A DNA stretch of 9,712 bases from Alphaproteobacteria bacterium. GTDB lineage: Bacteria; Pseudomonadota; Alphaproteobacteria; Paracaedibacterales; CAIULA01. The translations under genes and the position numbers were made by a program. Below the pieces are notes generated by a model that did not search any database, was not told the DNA's origin, and saw nothing but the letters and a program-made list of their open reading frames with translations. Below, piece after piece: positions 1 through 5,931 of the stretch. Position 1 is the first letter of the stretch. Each line of letters starts with the position of its first letter. Where the stretch lies: the NCBI GenBank assembly GCA_019751935.1, contig JAIEMR010000157.1:1-9712 (forward strand). Reading direction: 5' to 3'.

Positions 1-169
1 TGGCTTGTTTGCGTCTTTGGAAATCTTCTGATATGGGCTTGGTTTCACGACGAGGCGAGGATATTAATGTTGATTTATTTTCTGCCAAAGTCGTGGGATC
101 ATCTCCAGCCCAAGTTATATGTACCATCAGATATCCTATAACTATTTGTCTTACTATACGCTTACCCAT
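1..169 (-). CDS. Probable exported protein of unknown function (5' part only)
   Basis: An open frame on the minus strand starts at ATG 167-169 and runs off the left edge, giving 56 visible codons without a stop. The start is preceded by AAAGGG three bases upstream, a usable ribosome binding site. The N-terminus MGKRIVRQIVIGYLMVHITWA is basic, then hydrophobic, and ends in T-W-A. It is followed by GDDPTTLAENKS, so a signal peptide cut after Ala21 is plausible, although its hydrophobic core is short. The visible mature part is polar and charged, with no recognisable domain. A plus-strand frame over the same bases has no ribosome binding site and no protein-like character, and I treat it as a shadow. 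The product is probably exported to the periplasm or beyond, but its role cannot be told from this fragment. Confidence 0.5.
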   Translation of the reverse strand, partial: MGKRIVRQIVIGYLMVHITWAGDDPTTLAENKSTLISSPRRETKPISEDFQRRKQA

Positions 170-200
170 AATCCCTTTTGCAGTGATTTATTCTCTTTTC

Positions 201-216
201 TACCTATAAATAGGTA
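201..216. promoter_or_regulatory. Perfect 16-bp palindrome, possible operator of the leftmost gene
   Basis: TACCTAT and ATAGGTA form a perfect inverted repeat with a 2-base AA centre. It lies 32 bp upstream of the ATG of the minus-strand gene that leaves the window at position 1, where a promoter and operator are expected. A TTGCCA on the minus strand (241-236) could be a -35 box, but no good -10 follows at the right distance. Binding by a dimeric regulator is inferred only from symmetry and position. Confidence 0.35.
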
Positions 217-319
217 TGCATTTATGGGGTTAGGTTGGCAATACCAATTGTTCTAAAAAGATAATAAATATCTGCTGATGTAAGAGAAATGCTGTGCGAT
301 GGGGCATCATCATTTTTAC

Positions 320-631
320 CTAAGGCCAATCCTCAATCTCTTGTTCTAACGAATATTGAGCTTCTAAAGATTTTTCTTTCATAATTTCGTTCATCAAAAA
401 AGTGTAATGCTTTATAAGATCGGTTAATTTTTCTGAGATTTTTTTGAACTCAACAATCATCTCACAAAAATCAGCATCTTTATGCTTAGAAATAAATCTA
501 GTTACCCATCTTTTTGCATCATACAAATCATATAGGGTACACAATATATCCAAAGTGTTTTCTTCAGAACTAGGGGCGTTTAAAAGGTCAGCAGGTGGGC
601 AAGCTGGACATTGTACGGCAATAATAGGCAT
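320..631 (-). CDS. Small orphan protein with CPAC motif, 103 aa
   Basis: The frame is open from an ATG at 640, but the ATG at 631 is the better start. The Shine-Dalgarno GGAG abuts the first ATG and lies nine bases before the second, so 103 residues are more likely than 106. The N-terminus MPIIAVQCPACPP carries a C-x-x-C pair (Cys8 and Cys11), but no second pair to complete a zinc site. Residues from about 25 onward are amphipathic and charged and probably alpha-helical, and the protein ends in an acidic stretch and Trp-Pro. There is no signal peptide or membrane segment. I do not recognise the family. The overlapping plus-strand frame (444-659) lacks a ribosome binding site and reads like a shadow. 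The gene stands alone, with no same-strand neighbour close enough to form an operon. Confidence 0.6.
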   Translation of the reverse strand: MPIIAVQCPACPPADLLNAPSSEENTLDILCTLYDLYDAKRWVTRFISKHKDADFCEMIVEFKKISEKLTDLIKHYTFLMNEIMKEKSLEAQYSLEQEIEDWP

Positions 632-733
632 TTTATACATCTCCGTAAGTCTGTTGTGATCTTATATGAGGCCAAATCGTTTGTAAGGGCAACCTACCTT
701 TTTTTAGAGGTGTCACTCAGTTTTTTAGTTTTT

Positions 734-762
734 TTGACCTACTTCTATACTTTAAATAAATT
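734..762 (+). promoter_or_regulatory. Candidate promoter of the InsA-like gene
   Basis: TTGACC (734-739) is separated by 17 bases from TAAATT (757-762). The first matches the sigma-70 -35 consensus at five of six positions, the second the -10 consensus at four of six. It lies about 95 bp upstream of the ATG at 856. The region is AT-rich, so a chance match is possible. Confidence 0.35.
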
Positions 763-855
763 TTAAATATACCTATCAAAAATGTGAGCTAGCAATTGTT
801 TAGTAAATAAGTGGAAAATCCTACATTGACTTTTTTTGAGAATGGAGCCGAGTTT

Positions 856-1128
856 ATGAAGTGTAAAAAGTGTGGAAGCGTTAAGTATTGTAAGGCAGGT
901 AAGGTAAGGGGAATGCAGAGATATAAATGTAAAATCTGTCAATCAACGTTTACTGACACATCCGTCAGGGGGCGTCCTTTAAGCCAAAAACTGTTTGCAT
1001 TAACACTTTGGAAAGAGGGTGTTACTCTTAGTAAAATCGCTGAACAATTTGATTTATCAACGCCAGCTGTGTGGAAATGGGTGCATGTCCTTGAAAAACA
1101 AGAAACATTCCAGAATAAGGGCTCTTAG
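856..1128 (+). CDS. Solitary InsA-like zinc-ribbon/HTH protein, IS1-type fragment
   Basis: The product resembles InsA, the DNA-binding first protein of IS1-family elements. Cys3, Cys6, Cys25 and Cys28 form a zinc ribbon around the family signature G-x-x-x-G-x-Q-R-Y-x-C. A helix-turn-helix follows at about residues 57-76 (TLSKIAEQFDLSTPAVWKWV). A GTG start at 811 is possible, but the ATG at 856 has TGGAG eight bases upstream and begins right at the zinc ribbon. This gives 90 residues, close to the 91 of E. coli InsA. In IS1 a -1 frameshift joins InsA to the DDE transposase. Here the -1 frame after the AAAAAC stretch stops within a few codons, and no DDE domain follows in any frame before the convergent luxR-type gene. 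No terminal inverted repeats were found. It is either a remnant of an insertion sequence or an InsA-type DNA-binding protein kept on its own. It cannot transpose by itself. Confidence 0.7.
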   Translation: MKCKKCGSVKYCKAGKVRGMQRYKCKICQSTFTDTSVRGRPLSQKLFALTLWKEGVTLSKIAEQFDLSTPAVWKWVHVLEKQETFQNKGS

Positions 1129-1187
1129 TATTTGTGGCAGTTTATCTGAAAACCTCTTTTCTATAGGTTCTTTGGTTAGTAAAGCAT

Positions 1188-1910
1188 TTATTCTTGATTT
1201 TGTATAAGTCCGTGGGCTGTTGCTAGCCCAAATAAAAATAGGGCATGAGCTAATGATGTTGCTTTTAGTTTTTGACGAATATTTCTTAAGTGAAAAATAA
1301 TAGTTGAATCTGAAACGCCTAAATTATAAGCGATGATTTTTATGGATTGACCACGCGATTTCATTTGTAAAATCTCTTTTTCTCTATGAGTAAGAGTGTT
1401 GATGTGGTGGTTTGCATCAATAATTCGTCTGCGATCATAATAAAGTTGGGCTGCAAGAGTAAGTGTATACGAAATATTGGGATGAATGTTTGCATGATCC
1501 AAAATGGTCAAAAAAGATTGCCCATCGATTCTTGGAAGAAGAGGGATGGTGGTTCCTAATTTAATATTGAAATCAGCTGCATCTTTGAAGAGTTGTTTTT
1601 GTATAGGAATTAATCCATCAAGGGTTCTTTTATCCCATTTGAACGGAAGCTGCATTTTTCCGTAGTTTAAAAAAATTGGGTCGTGGTTATAATATTTGTT
1701 TTCTAAGTAGTGATCTAACCAAGCTTTAGGATAGGTTGTTAAAAAGCCTTTTATATTTTTTTCTGCCCCATCATTTGATACATCAACAAAAGCATATCTT
1801 TCAATAAAGTAGTGTTCAAAGATTTTCGTGAGTGCTGTATCAAGATCAAGGTTCGTTTGGCTCAAGCTGAGAGCTTCTAGAGCGGATCCTATTCCCTGAT
1901 TATCCACCAT
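1188..1910 (-). CDS. LuxR-family quorum-sensing receptor, solo (no luxI in window)
   Basis: This is a transcription factor of 240 residues, the usual length for acyl-homoserine-lactone receptors. The N-terminal autoinducer-binding domain (about 20-160) keeps the six residues conserved in the TraR/LuxR pocket: Trp64, Tyr68, Asp77, Pro78, Trp92 and Gly119, in the contexts YPKAWLDHY, HDP, PFKW and LGTTIP. The C-terminal GerE-type helix-turn-helix (about 172-236) has the hallmark stretches LTHREKEIL, IAYNLGVSDSTIIFHLRNI and a final GLI. The start is firm: AGGAG lies six bases before ATG 1910. The usual Val of the recognition helix (T-V-x-F-H) is Ile204, and the usual acidic residue before IA is Ile193. 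No luxI-type synthase lies in the window, so it is a LuxR solo as far as can be seen. It probably senses an acyl-homoserine lactone or similar ligand and regulates genes elsewhere. It converges with the InsA-like gene, 59 bp apart. Confidence 0.93.
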   Translation of the reverse strand: MVDNQGIGSALEALSLSQTNLDLDTALTKIFEHYFIERYAFVDVSNDGAEKNIKGFLTTYPKAWLDHYLENKYYNHDPIFLNYGKMQLPFKWDKRTLDGLIPIQKQLFKDAADFNIKLGTTIPLLPRIDGQSFLTILDHANIHPNISYTLTLAAQLYYDRRRIIDANHHINTLTHREKEILQMKSRGQSIKIIAYNLGVSDSTIIFHLRNIRQKLKATSLAHALFLFGLATAHGLIQNQE

Positions 1911-2016
1911 TCAGCACTCCTTTTATTATACATATCTTCAGTTAGTTCAAGGATATATGGCAGGCCCATTCAAAGCTTTTTACTTGGAATAAATTGAAAT
2001 CAAACCTTATTGATAG

Positions 2017-2036
2017 CTCATGCTTATTCGCATGTG
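2017..2036. promoter_or_regulatory. 20-bp dyad upstream of the luxR-type gene
   Basis: CTCATGC and GCATGTG flank a 6-base centre (TTATTC). Six of the seven pairs match, and the inner five are perfect. The dyad lies 107-126 bp upstream of the luxR-type start. Its 20-bp size is like that of lux boxes, but the sequence does not match the known lux or tra box consensus and the distance is long. An operator is possible, and chance is equally so. Confidence 0.2.
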
Positions 2037-2101
2037 TTTAGTTTGGGTGTATTTTCTCTATAGATACTTTACTGACATTAATATCCTAAAAATTAGAAAA
2101 T

Positions 2102-2134
2102 AAAAACCTATCGTTTTTAATAGGGTTTTTTTTT
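2102..2134. terminator. Terminator-like hairpin, possibly bidirectional
   Basis: AAAAACCTAT (2102-2111) pairs with ATAGGGTTTTT (2120-2130) with one bulged G and an 8-base loop. Nine T residues follow on the plus strand (2126-2134). Read on the minus strand the hairpin is followed by five T, so it may work both ways. The stem has few GC pairs. On the minus strand it could stop transcription from the DUF465 gene before it reaches the luxR-type gene. On the plus strand no upstream gene is visible that needs it. Confidence 0.45.
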
Positions 2135-2156
2135 CGCTTGCAAGAAGGGGGATTTT

Positions 2157-2180
2157 ATCCTTTAAGATATAAATAAGGAT
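2157..2180. promoter_or_regulatory. Dyad over a -10-like box, upstream of the 65-aa ORF
   Basis: ATCCTT (2157-2162) and AAGGAT (2175-2180) are perfect 6-bp inverted arms around a 12-base spacer that contains TATAAA (2168-2173). The dyad ends 31 bp before the ATG at 2212. The layout would suit a repressor covering the -10 region. No good -35 was found at 16-18 bp, so the promoter itself is uncertain. Confidence 0.25.
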
Positions 2181-2211
2181 TTTAAAAGACTTTTATGGGC
2201 TATAAATTTTT

Positions 2212-2409
2212 ATGGAAAATAAAATGGATTGCGACCCTTTTCCCGAAGAAAATGATATTTTTAGGGAATTGGCGATACTCAAATCTCAGGACGAAATGGC
2301 TCAAATTTTAATTCTTAATGAAATTGAGAACGATAATCAAACGAACGAAAAGGATGAATCCTTGTTTAATTTAATAAACTTACCACATTCGCATTTTCAC
2401 CCTCATTGA
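2212..2409 (+). CDS. Small acidic orphan protein with His-rich tail, 65 aa
   Basis: The frame encodes a strongly acidic polypeptide, with Asp/Glu spread along residues 2-49. It ends in the His-rich tail PHSHFHPH (residues 58-65). There is no signal peptide, membrane segment or recognised domain. The central stretch (about 16-39) could form an amphipathic helix. The ATG at 2212 has no clear Shine-Dalgarno. An alternative ATG at 2224 has TGGAAA upstream, which is also weak. The composition is protein-like and the reverse frames are not open, so I lean towards a real small gene. The four-histidine tail could bind metal, but that is a guess. It stands alone on its strand, with the DUF465 gene converging on it. 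Confidence 0.4.
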   Translation: MENKMDCDPFPEENDIFRELAILKSQDEMAQILILNEIENDNQTNEKDESLFNLINLPHSHFHPH

Positions 2410-2482
2410 GATGCGCAAAACTTTTTCAAATTTTATGGCTTTGTGTCATGTGAAAGAGTAAGAGTACGAAGGGCGTTCTCTA

Positions 2483-2695
2483 TTAGGCGATTATATCTGG
2501 CCTTAAAACGCTATTAATTTTCGTGATTTTTTCTTGCAGGGCAGATTTCTGCTTTTTCATGCGATACAGTTGCATATCTATTGCGCCTACCGAAAGTTTT
2601 CGGAGGCTGCTCATTTCCTGTTCGATCTGCTGTTTTTCTTGTTTAACGACAAGAAGTTCATTTCGCAGATTTTGGTCACTAGAAAAGTTCATCAT
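2483..2695 (-). CDS. DUF465/YdcH-family small coiled-coil protein, 70 aa
   Basis: The protein fits the DUF465 (YdcH) pattern: a charged helix (about 10-34, RNELLVVKQEKQQIEQEMSS), a short break, then a second helix with the family hallmark R-x-K-K-x-K-x-x-L (residues 45-53, RMKKQKSAL) followed by QEKITKI. Family members are 60-80 residues, predicted helical hairpins, and common in alphaproteobacteria. Their function is not established. The frame is open from a GTG at 2713, but that codon has no ribosome binding site. GGAGGG (2711-2706) lies 10 bases before ATG 2695, so I take that start. The usual family histidine in the first helix appears to be replaced by Gln or Lys. The gene is divergent from gyrA and shares its AT-rich 176-bp spacer, in which no strong promoter could be named. 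Confidence 0.7.
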   Translation of the reverse strand: MMNFSSDQNLRNELLVVKQEKQQIEQEMSSLRKLSVGAIDMQLYRMKKQKSALQEKITKINSVLRPDIIA

Positions 2696-2871
2696 TTCTT
2701 GTAAGCCCTCCACAAATTATCGATAGATATAATTTGTACTTTTTTACAAAAAAATCAAGCTAAAAAGTAAAAAAAGTGTTAATTCTTTTTTCTTGAAAGG
2801 ACTGCCATTCTTTTTCAAAAGATGCTATGGTAGGCCGTCTTCTTGCTATATTTAAAGTTTAGGTATCGTTT

Positions 2872-5706
2872 ATGACAGCGTCTACAGCCCTTGTTTCAGA
2901 TGTAAAGCCAGTTCCCATTGAAGAGGAGATGAAACGCTCCTACCTTGATTATGCGATGAGTGTGATTGTTTCGCGCGCCTTGCCTGATGTAAGAGATGGC
3001 TTGAAACCAGTTCATCGTCGTATTCTTTTTGCGATGAAGGACGCAGGGAATGACTATAACAGGCCTTACCGCAAGTCAGCCCGCGTGGTTGGAGACGTCA
3101 TGGGTAAATATCATCCCCATGGTAATGCTCCTATTTATGAGGCAATGGTTCGTTTAACTCAAGATTTCAGCCTAAGACTTCCTCTGATTGACGGTCAAGG
3201 TAACTTTGGTTCGATGGATGGTGATCCAGCGGCAGCAGAACGTTATACAGAAGCACGTTTAAGCCGTGCTGCACATGATTTATTAGAAGACATTGATAAA
3301 GACACGGTTGATTTTCAGTCCAACTATGATGAAACTTTAGTCGAGCCAAAAGTTCTCCCCGCTCGTTTTCCAAACTTATTAGTCAATGGTACCAGTGGTA
3401 TCGCTGTTGGTATGGCAACCAGCATCCCAACCCATAATTTGGGTGAGGTTATTGATGCATGTTGCGCTTTGATTGAAAATCCAGACTTAACGTTGATGGA
3501 ATTAATGCAAATTATTCCAGGCCCAGATTTTCCCACAGGGGGAATCATTATGGGCCGATATGGTATTATGGAAGCCTTTCGCACAGGACGTGGCAGCATT
3601 AGGGTGCGCGGTAAAACCAGCATCGAAAATGTAAGAGGCGAGAGAGAAGCCATTATTATTTCCGAGATTCCTTTCCAAGTTAACAAAGCGAAGATGATTG
3701 AGAAAATCGCTGAATTGGTTAAGGATAAAATTATTGAAGGTATCAGTGATCTTCGTGATGAATCTGACCGTGATGGTGTGCGCGTTGTTATAGAATTAAA
3801 ACGTGATGCGGTTGCTGATGTTGTTCTTAATCAATTGTATCGTTATAGTCCGCTGCAAACAGGTGTTAGCTTTAACATGCTGGCTTTGGTTCACGGCAGG
3901 CCAGAACAGCTGTCATTAAAGCAAATCCTAGAAGCTTTCTTGGAATTCAGAGAAGTGGTTATTCTTAGAAGGACACGTTTTGAATTAGCAAAGGCCCGTG
4001 AAAAAGCTCATATCTTACTAGGTTTTGCGGTTGCGGTTGCGAACATTGATCCAATCATCGCACTTATCAGAGCAGCTGTGGACAGAATTGACGCCAAGCA
4101 AGAATTAATGGATCGCAGCTGGGATGCAAGTGTTGTCGCTCCGCTTTTAGCGTTAGTTGATGAGGCGCCAGAAGCAGCAACTTATCGTCTTACCGAAGCG
4201 CAAGCCTTAGCTATTCTTGACCTACGTTTACATCGTTTAACAGGCCTAGAGCGCGACAAAATCAGAGCTGACTTAGAAGAAATTGTTGGTGAAATCCAGG
4301 AATACCTTAGTATTTTGGCATCTCGTCAACGTGTACTTGATATTTTGCGCGATGAATTGGTTCAGATCAAAACCCAATTTCCAAGTCCACGCCGTACTGA
4401 AATCGAAGAAAGTGATGCAACTGTTGACGTTGAAGACCTGATCCAGCGCGAAGACATGGTCATTACCGTCAGTATGAGCGGATATATAAAGAGAGTTCCA
4501 TTGTCCACTTATCGCGCGCAAAAACGTGGCGGGCGAGGGCGTTCTGGTATGACAACCCGGGATGAAGATGTTGTTAGTGATGTTATCGTTGCGAATACAC
4601 ACAGTAACGTTTTGTTCTTTTCAACTTTGGGTAAAGTTTACCAGATGAAGGTTTACCGCCTTCCTATAGGAACGCCGCAGTCAAAGGGAAGAGCGATGAT
4701 TAACTTGTTACCTCTGACGCCTGGCGAGACAATTTCTACGGTTTTGGTAATGCCAGAGGAAAAAGAAGAGCAAGAAAAATTCCTTATTTTTGCAACAAGC
4801 CGAGGAAACGTAAGACGTAACAAGCTGGAAGATTTTGCCAACATCATGTCGAATGGTAAAAGAGCGATGCGCCTTGATGATAATGAAGCGCTTATTTCAG
4901 TAATGTTAGCCCATGAAAGCGATGATATCATGCTCTCGACCCGAAATGGTGTATGTAACCGTTTCCACGTGACAGATATTCGTATTTTTGCAGGCCGTGA
5001 TTCTAATGGCGTTAGAGGTATCCGTCTTCAAGGAGATGATCACGTCATTTCAATGGCTATTGTCGGTCAAGGTAAGCTTGATATGGATGAGAGAAATGCC
5101 TATCTGCGTCAAGCTCTTAAACTAAGACAGGCTAATCAAGGCGAAGAAGAAGTCGGAGTTGAGGACTTAGAACCGCAAGAAGGTGTTGATGAAGCCTATA
5201 AGCTTGAGAATGATCGTTTTAATGAGCTTTCAGCGGCTGAACAATTTATCTTAACCATTACAGAACGTGGGTATGGCAAACGCAGCTCAGCTTATGAATA
5301 TCGTACAACCAACCGTGGCAGCCAAGGCTTTACTAGCATTGCTGTTAACACACGTAATGGCGGCGTGGTTGCATCCTTCCCTGTGAGTCCTGAGGACCAC
5401 ATTATGCTTGTAACAGATCAAGGCCGCTTGATCCGCTGCCCAATTCACGATGTGCGCATCACCAGACGATCAGCGCAAGGTGTGATTATCTTTAGAGTTG
5501 ACCAAGATGAAAAAGTTGTTGCGGTTAGCCGCATTCCTGCAGGCGATGAAGAAGACGAGGGAACTGACTTAGAAGGCGTTAATGAAGAAGAAATCACAGA
5601 AATCACAGAAATCACAGAAATCACAGAAATCACAGAAATCACAGAAATCACAGAAACAACTGAAGATGTGATTGAGGATATCCCTGCTACAGAAGAAAAT
5701 AGCTAA
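2872..5706 (+). CDS. gyrA: DNA gyrase subunit A
   Basis: GyrA cuts and rejoins DNA in the A2B2 gyrase complex, which introduces negative supercoils using ATP. The 944 residues contain the breakage-reunion domain from about residue 22 (RSYLDYAMSVIVSRALPDVR), the catalytic Tyr125 in AAERYTEARL, a tower/coiled-coil region, and the wrapping C-terminal domain from about residue 520. The GyrA-box QKRGGRG (550-556) distinguishes it from ParC. Between C-terminal blades, at about 735-795, is an acidic charged insertion seen in alphaproteobacterial GyrA, followed by ERGYGKRSSAYEYR. In the quinolone region, E. coli positions 82, 83, 84 and 87 correspond to Asn85, Ala86, Pro87 and Glu90. The acidic tail (about 895-944) includes seven Ile-Thr-Glu repeats. 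The start ATG is preceded by a weak AGG eight bases away, and the sequence MTASTALVSDVKPVPIEEEM has the expected spacing to the conserved core. It is transcribed alone, with hairpin repeats after the stop. Confidence 0.98.
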   Translation: MTASTALVSDVKPVPIEEEMKRSYLDYAMSVIVSRALPDVRDGLKPVHRRILFAMKDAGNDYNRPYRKSARVVGDVMGKYHPHGNAPIYEAMVRLTQDFSLRLPLIDGQGNFGSMDGDPAAAERYTEARLSRAAHDLLEDIDKDTVDFQSNYDETLVEPKVLPARFPNLLVNGTSGIAVGMATSIPTHNLGEVIDACCALIENPDLTLMELMQIIPGPDFPTGGIIMGRYGIMEAFRTGRGSIRVRGKTSIENVRGEREAIIISEIPFQVNKAKMIEKIAELVKDKIIEGISDLRDESDRDGVRVVIELKRDAVADVVLNQLYRYSPLQTGVSFNMLALVHGRPEQLSLKQILEAFLEFREVVILRRTRFELAKAREKAHILLGFAVAVANIDPIIALIRAAVDRIDAKQELMDRSWDASVVAPLLALVDEAPEAATYRLTEAQALAILDLRLHRLTGLERDKIRADLEEIVGEIQEYLSILASRQRVLDILRDELVQIKTQFPSPRRTEIEESDATVDVEDLIQREDMVITVSMSGYIKRVPLSTYRAQKRGGRGRSGMTTRDEDVVSDVIVANTHSNVLFFSTLGKVYQMKVYRLPIGTPQSKGRAMINLLPLTPGETISTVLVMPEEKEEQEKFLIFATSRGNVRRNKLEDFANIMSNGKRAMRLDDNEALISVMLAHESDDIMLSTRNGVCNRFHVTDIRIFAGRDSNGVRGIRLQGDDHVISMAIVGQGKLDMDERNAYLRQALKLRQANQGEEEVGVEDLEPQEGVDEAYKLENDRFNELSAAEQFILTITERGYGKRSSAYEYRTTNRGSQGFTSIAVNTRNGGVVASFPVSPEDHIMLVTDQGRLIRCPIHDVRITRRSAQGVIIFRVDQDEKVVAVSRIPAGDEEDEGTDLEGVNEEEITEITEITEITEITEITEITETTEDVIEDIPATEENS
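5593..5655 (+). repeat. 9-bp in-frame tandem repeat (7 copies) in the gyrA tail
   Basis: The unit ATCACAGAA occurs seven times without a mismatch and encodes Ile-Thr-Glu at residues 908-928. A degenerate eighth unit, ACAACTGAA (Thr-Thr-Glu), follows. Gain or loss of units keeps the frame, so the tail length can vary by slippage without harming the enzyme core. Perfect identity at the DNA level suggests recent expansion. Confidence 0.95.
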
Positions 5707-5755
5707 TCTGCGTTCGATGTAGAAAGACGAAGAACCAATTAATGATTCATTAGCG

Positions 5756-5832
5756 TGGCGAAAAGCCGTAGGCTTTGTGGCCATCCAGAAAACAGCCTCT
5801 GGATCACCACAGCCCCTGCGGGGCTTCGTGAT
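5756..5832. repeat. Three contiguous hairpins, probable dispersed palindromic element
   Basis: Three inverted repeats lie back to back, 50 bp after the gyrA stop. The first pairs TGGC (5756-5759) with GCCA (5780-5783) and AAAGCC with GGCTTT around GTA. The second pairs ATCCAGA (5783-5789) with TCTGGAT (5798-5804). The third pairs ATCAC (5803-5807) with GTGAT (5828-5832) and AGCCCC with GGGGCT around TGC. The block is more GC-rich than its surroundings. Segments of this style (GGAT-CAC ... GTGATGACG) recall dispersed palindromic repeats of intracellular alphaproteobacteria; that likeness is from memory. With no T-tract it is not a classical terminator, but the hairpins could end gyrA mRNA or protect its 3' end. 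Confidence 0.7.
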
Positions 5833-5914
5833 GACGATTGTATAATTTACTTCTTACATCTAACTCACGTTAGTTAAATTCTAACAGAGCGTTTTCAGTA
5901 GTTTTCATAACTCA

Positions 5915-5931
5915 AAGAACTTTCAGTTCTT
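5915..5931 (-). terminator. Small hairpin overlapping the stop of the coiled-coil gene
   Basis: AAGAACT and AGTTCTT form a perfect 7-bp stem with a 3-base loop. On the minus strand it begins inside the TAA stop of the exported coiled-coil protein and is followed by only TTTGAG. The stem is weak and the T-run short, so it is at best a poor terminator for the exported-protein operon. Confidence 0.3.

Larger units (their letters stand above)
1911..2211. other. 301-bp intergenic spacer between luxR-type gene and 65-aa ORF
   Basis: No credible coding frame was found on either strand. The spacer contains the upstream region of the luxR-type gene, a 20-bp imperfect dyad (2017-2036), a terminator-like hairpin (2102-2134) and a second dyad overlapping a -10-like TATAAA (2157-2180). 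The rest is AT-rich sequence without recognisable features. Confidence 0.6.

Noticed and set aside
9..209. Plus-strand 66-residue frame near the left edge
   Set aside because: No ribosome binding site, unlikely composition, and it overlaps a better minus-strand gene with signal peptide and ribosome binding site.
444..659. Plus-strand 71-residue frame
   Set aside because: Antisense to the 103-residue orphan, with no Shine-Dalgarno; judged a shadow.
1019..1207. Shifted frame after the InsA-like gene as a possible transposase continuation
   Set aside because: It lies in the +1 rather than -1 frame, is only 62 residues, and has no DDE motif or similarity to InsB.
1925..1930. TATAAT on the minus strand upstream of the luxR-type gene as its -10 box
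   Set aside because: Transcription would start inside the ribosome binding site, and no -35 lies at 16-18 bp.
2523..2726. Plus-strand frame opposite the DUF465 gene
   Set aside because: Cys/Phe/Ser-rich antisense product with no start signal; the minus-strand frame matches a known family.
2737..2777. ACTTTTTTAC ... GTAAAAAAAGT inverted repeat between the DUF465 gene and gyrA
   Set aside because: Almost all A/T homopolymer; expected by chance in this composition and without a gene end to terminate.
2802..2831. CTGCCA - 18 bp - TATGGT as the gyrA promoter
   Set aside because: Both boxes match only four of six positions with a long spacer; too weak to annotate.
5445..5784. Minus-strand frames with (Ile-Ser-Val)n and (Cys-Asp-Phe)n repeats
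   Set aside because: These are reverse readings of the 9-bp repeat in gyrA and of its 3' flank.
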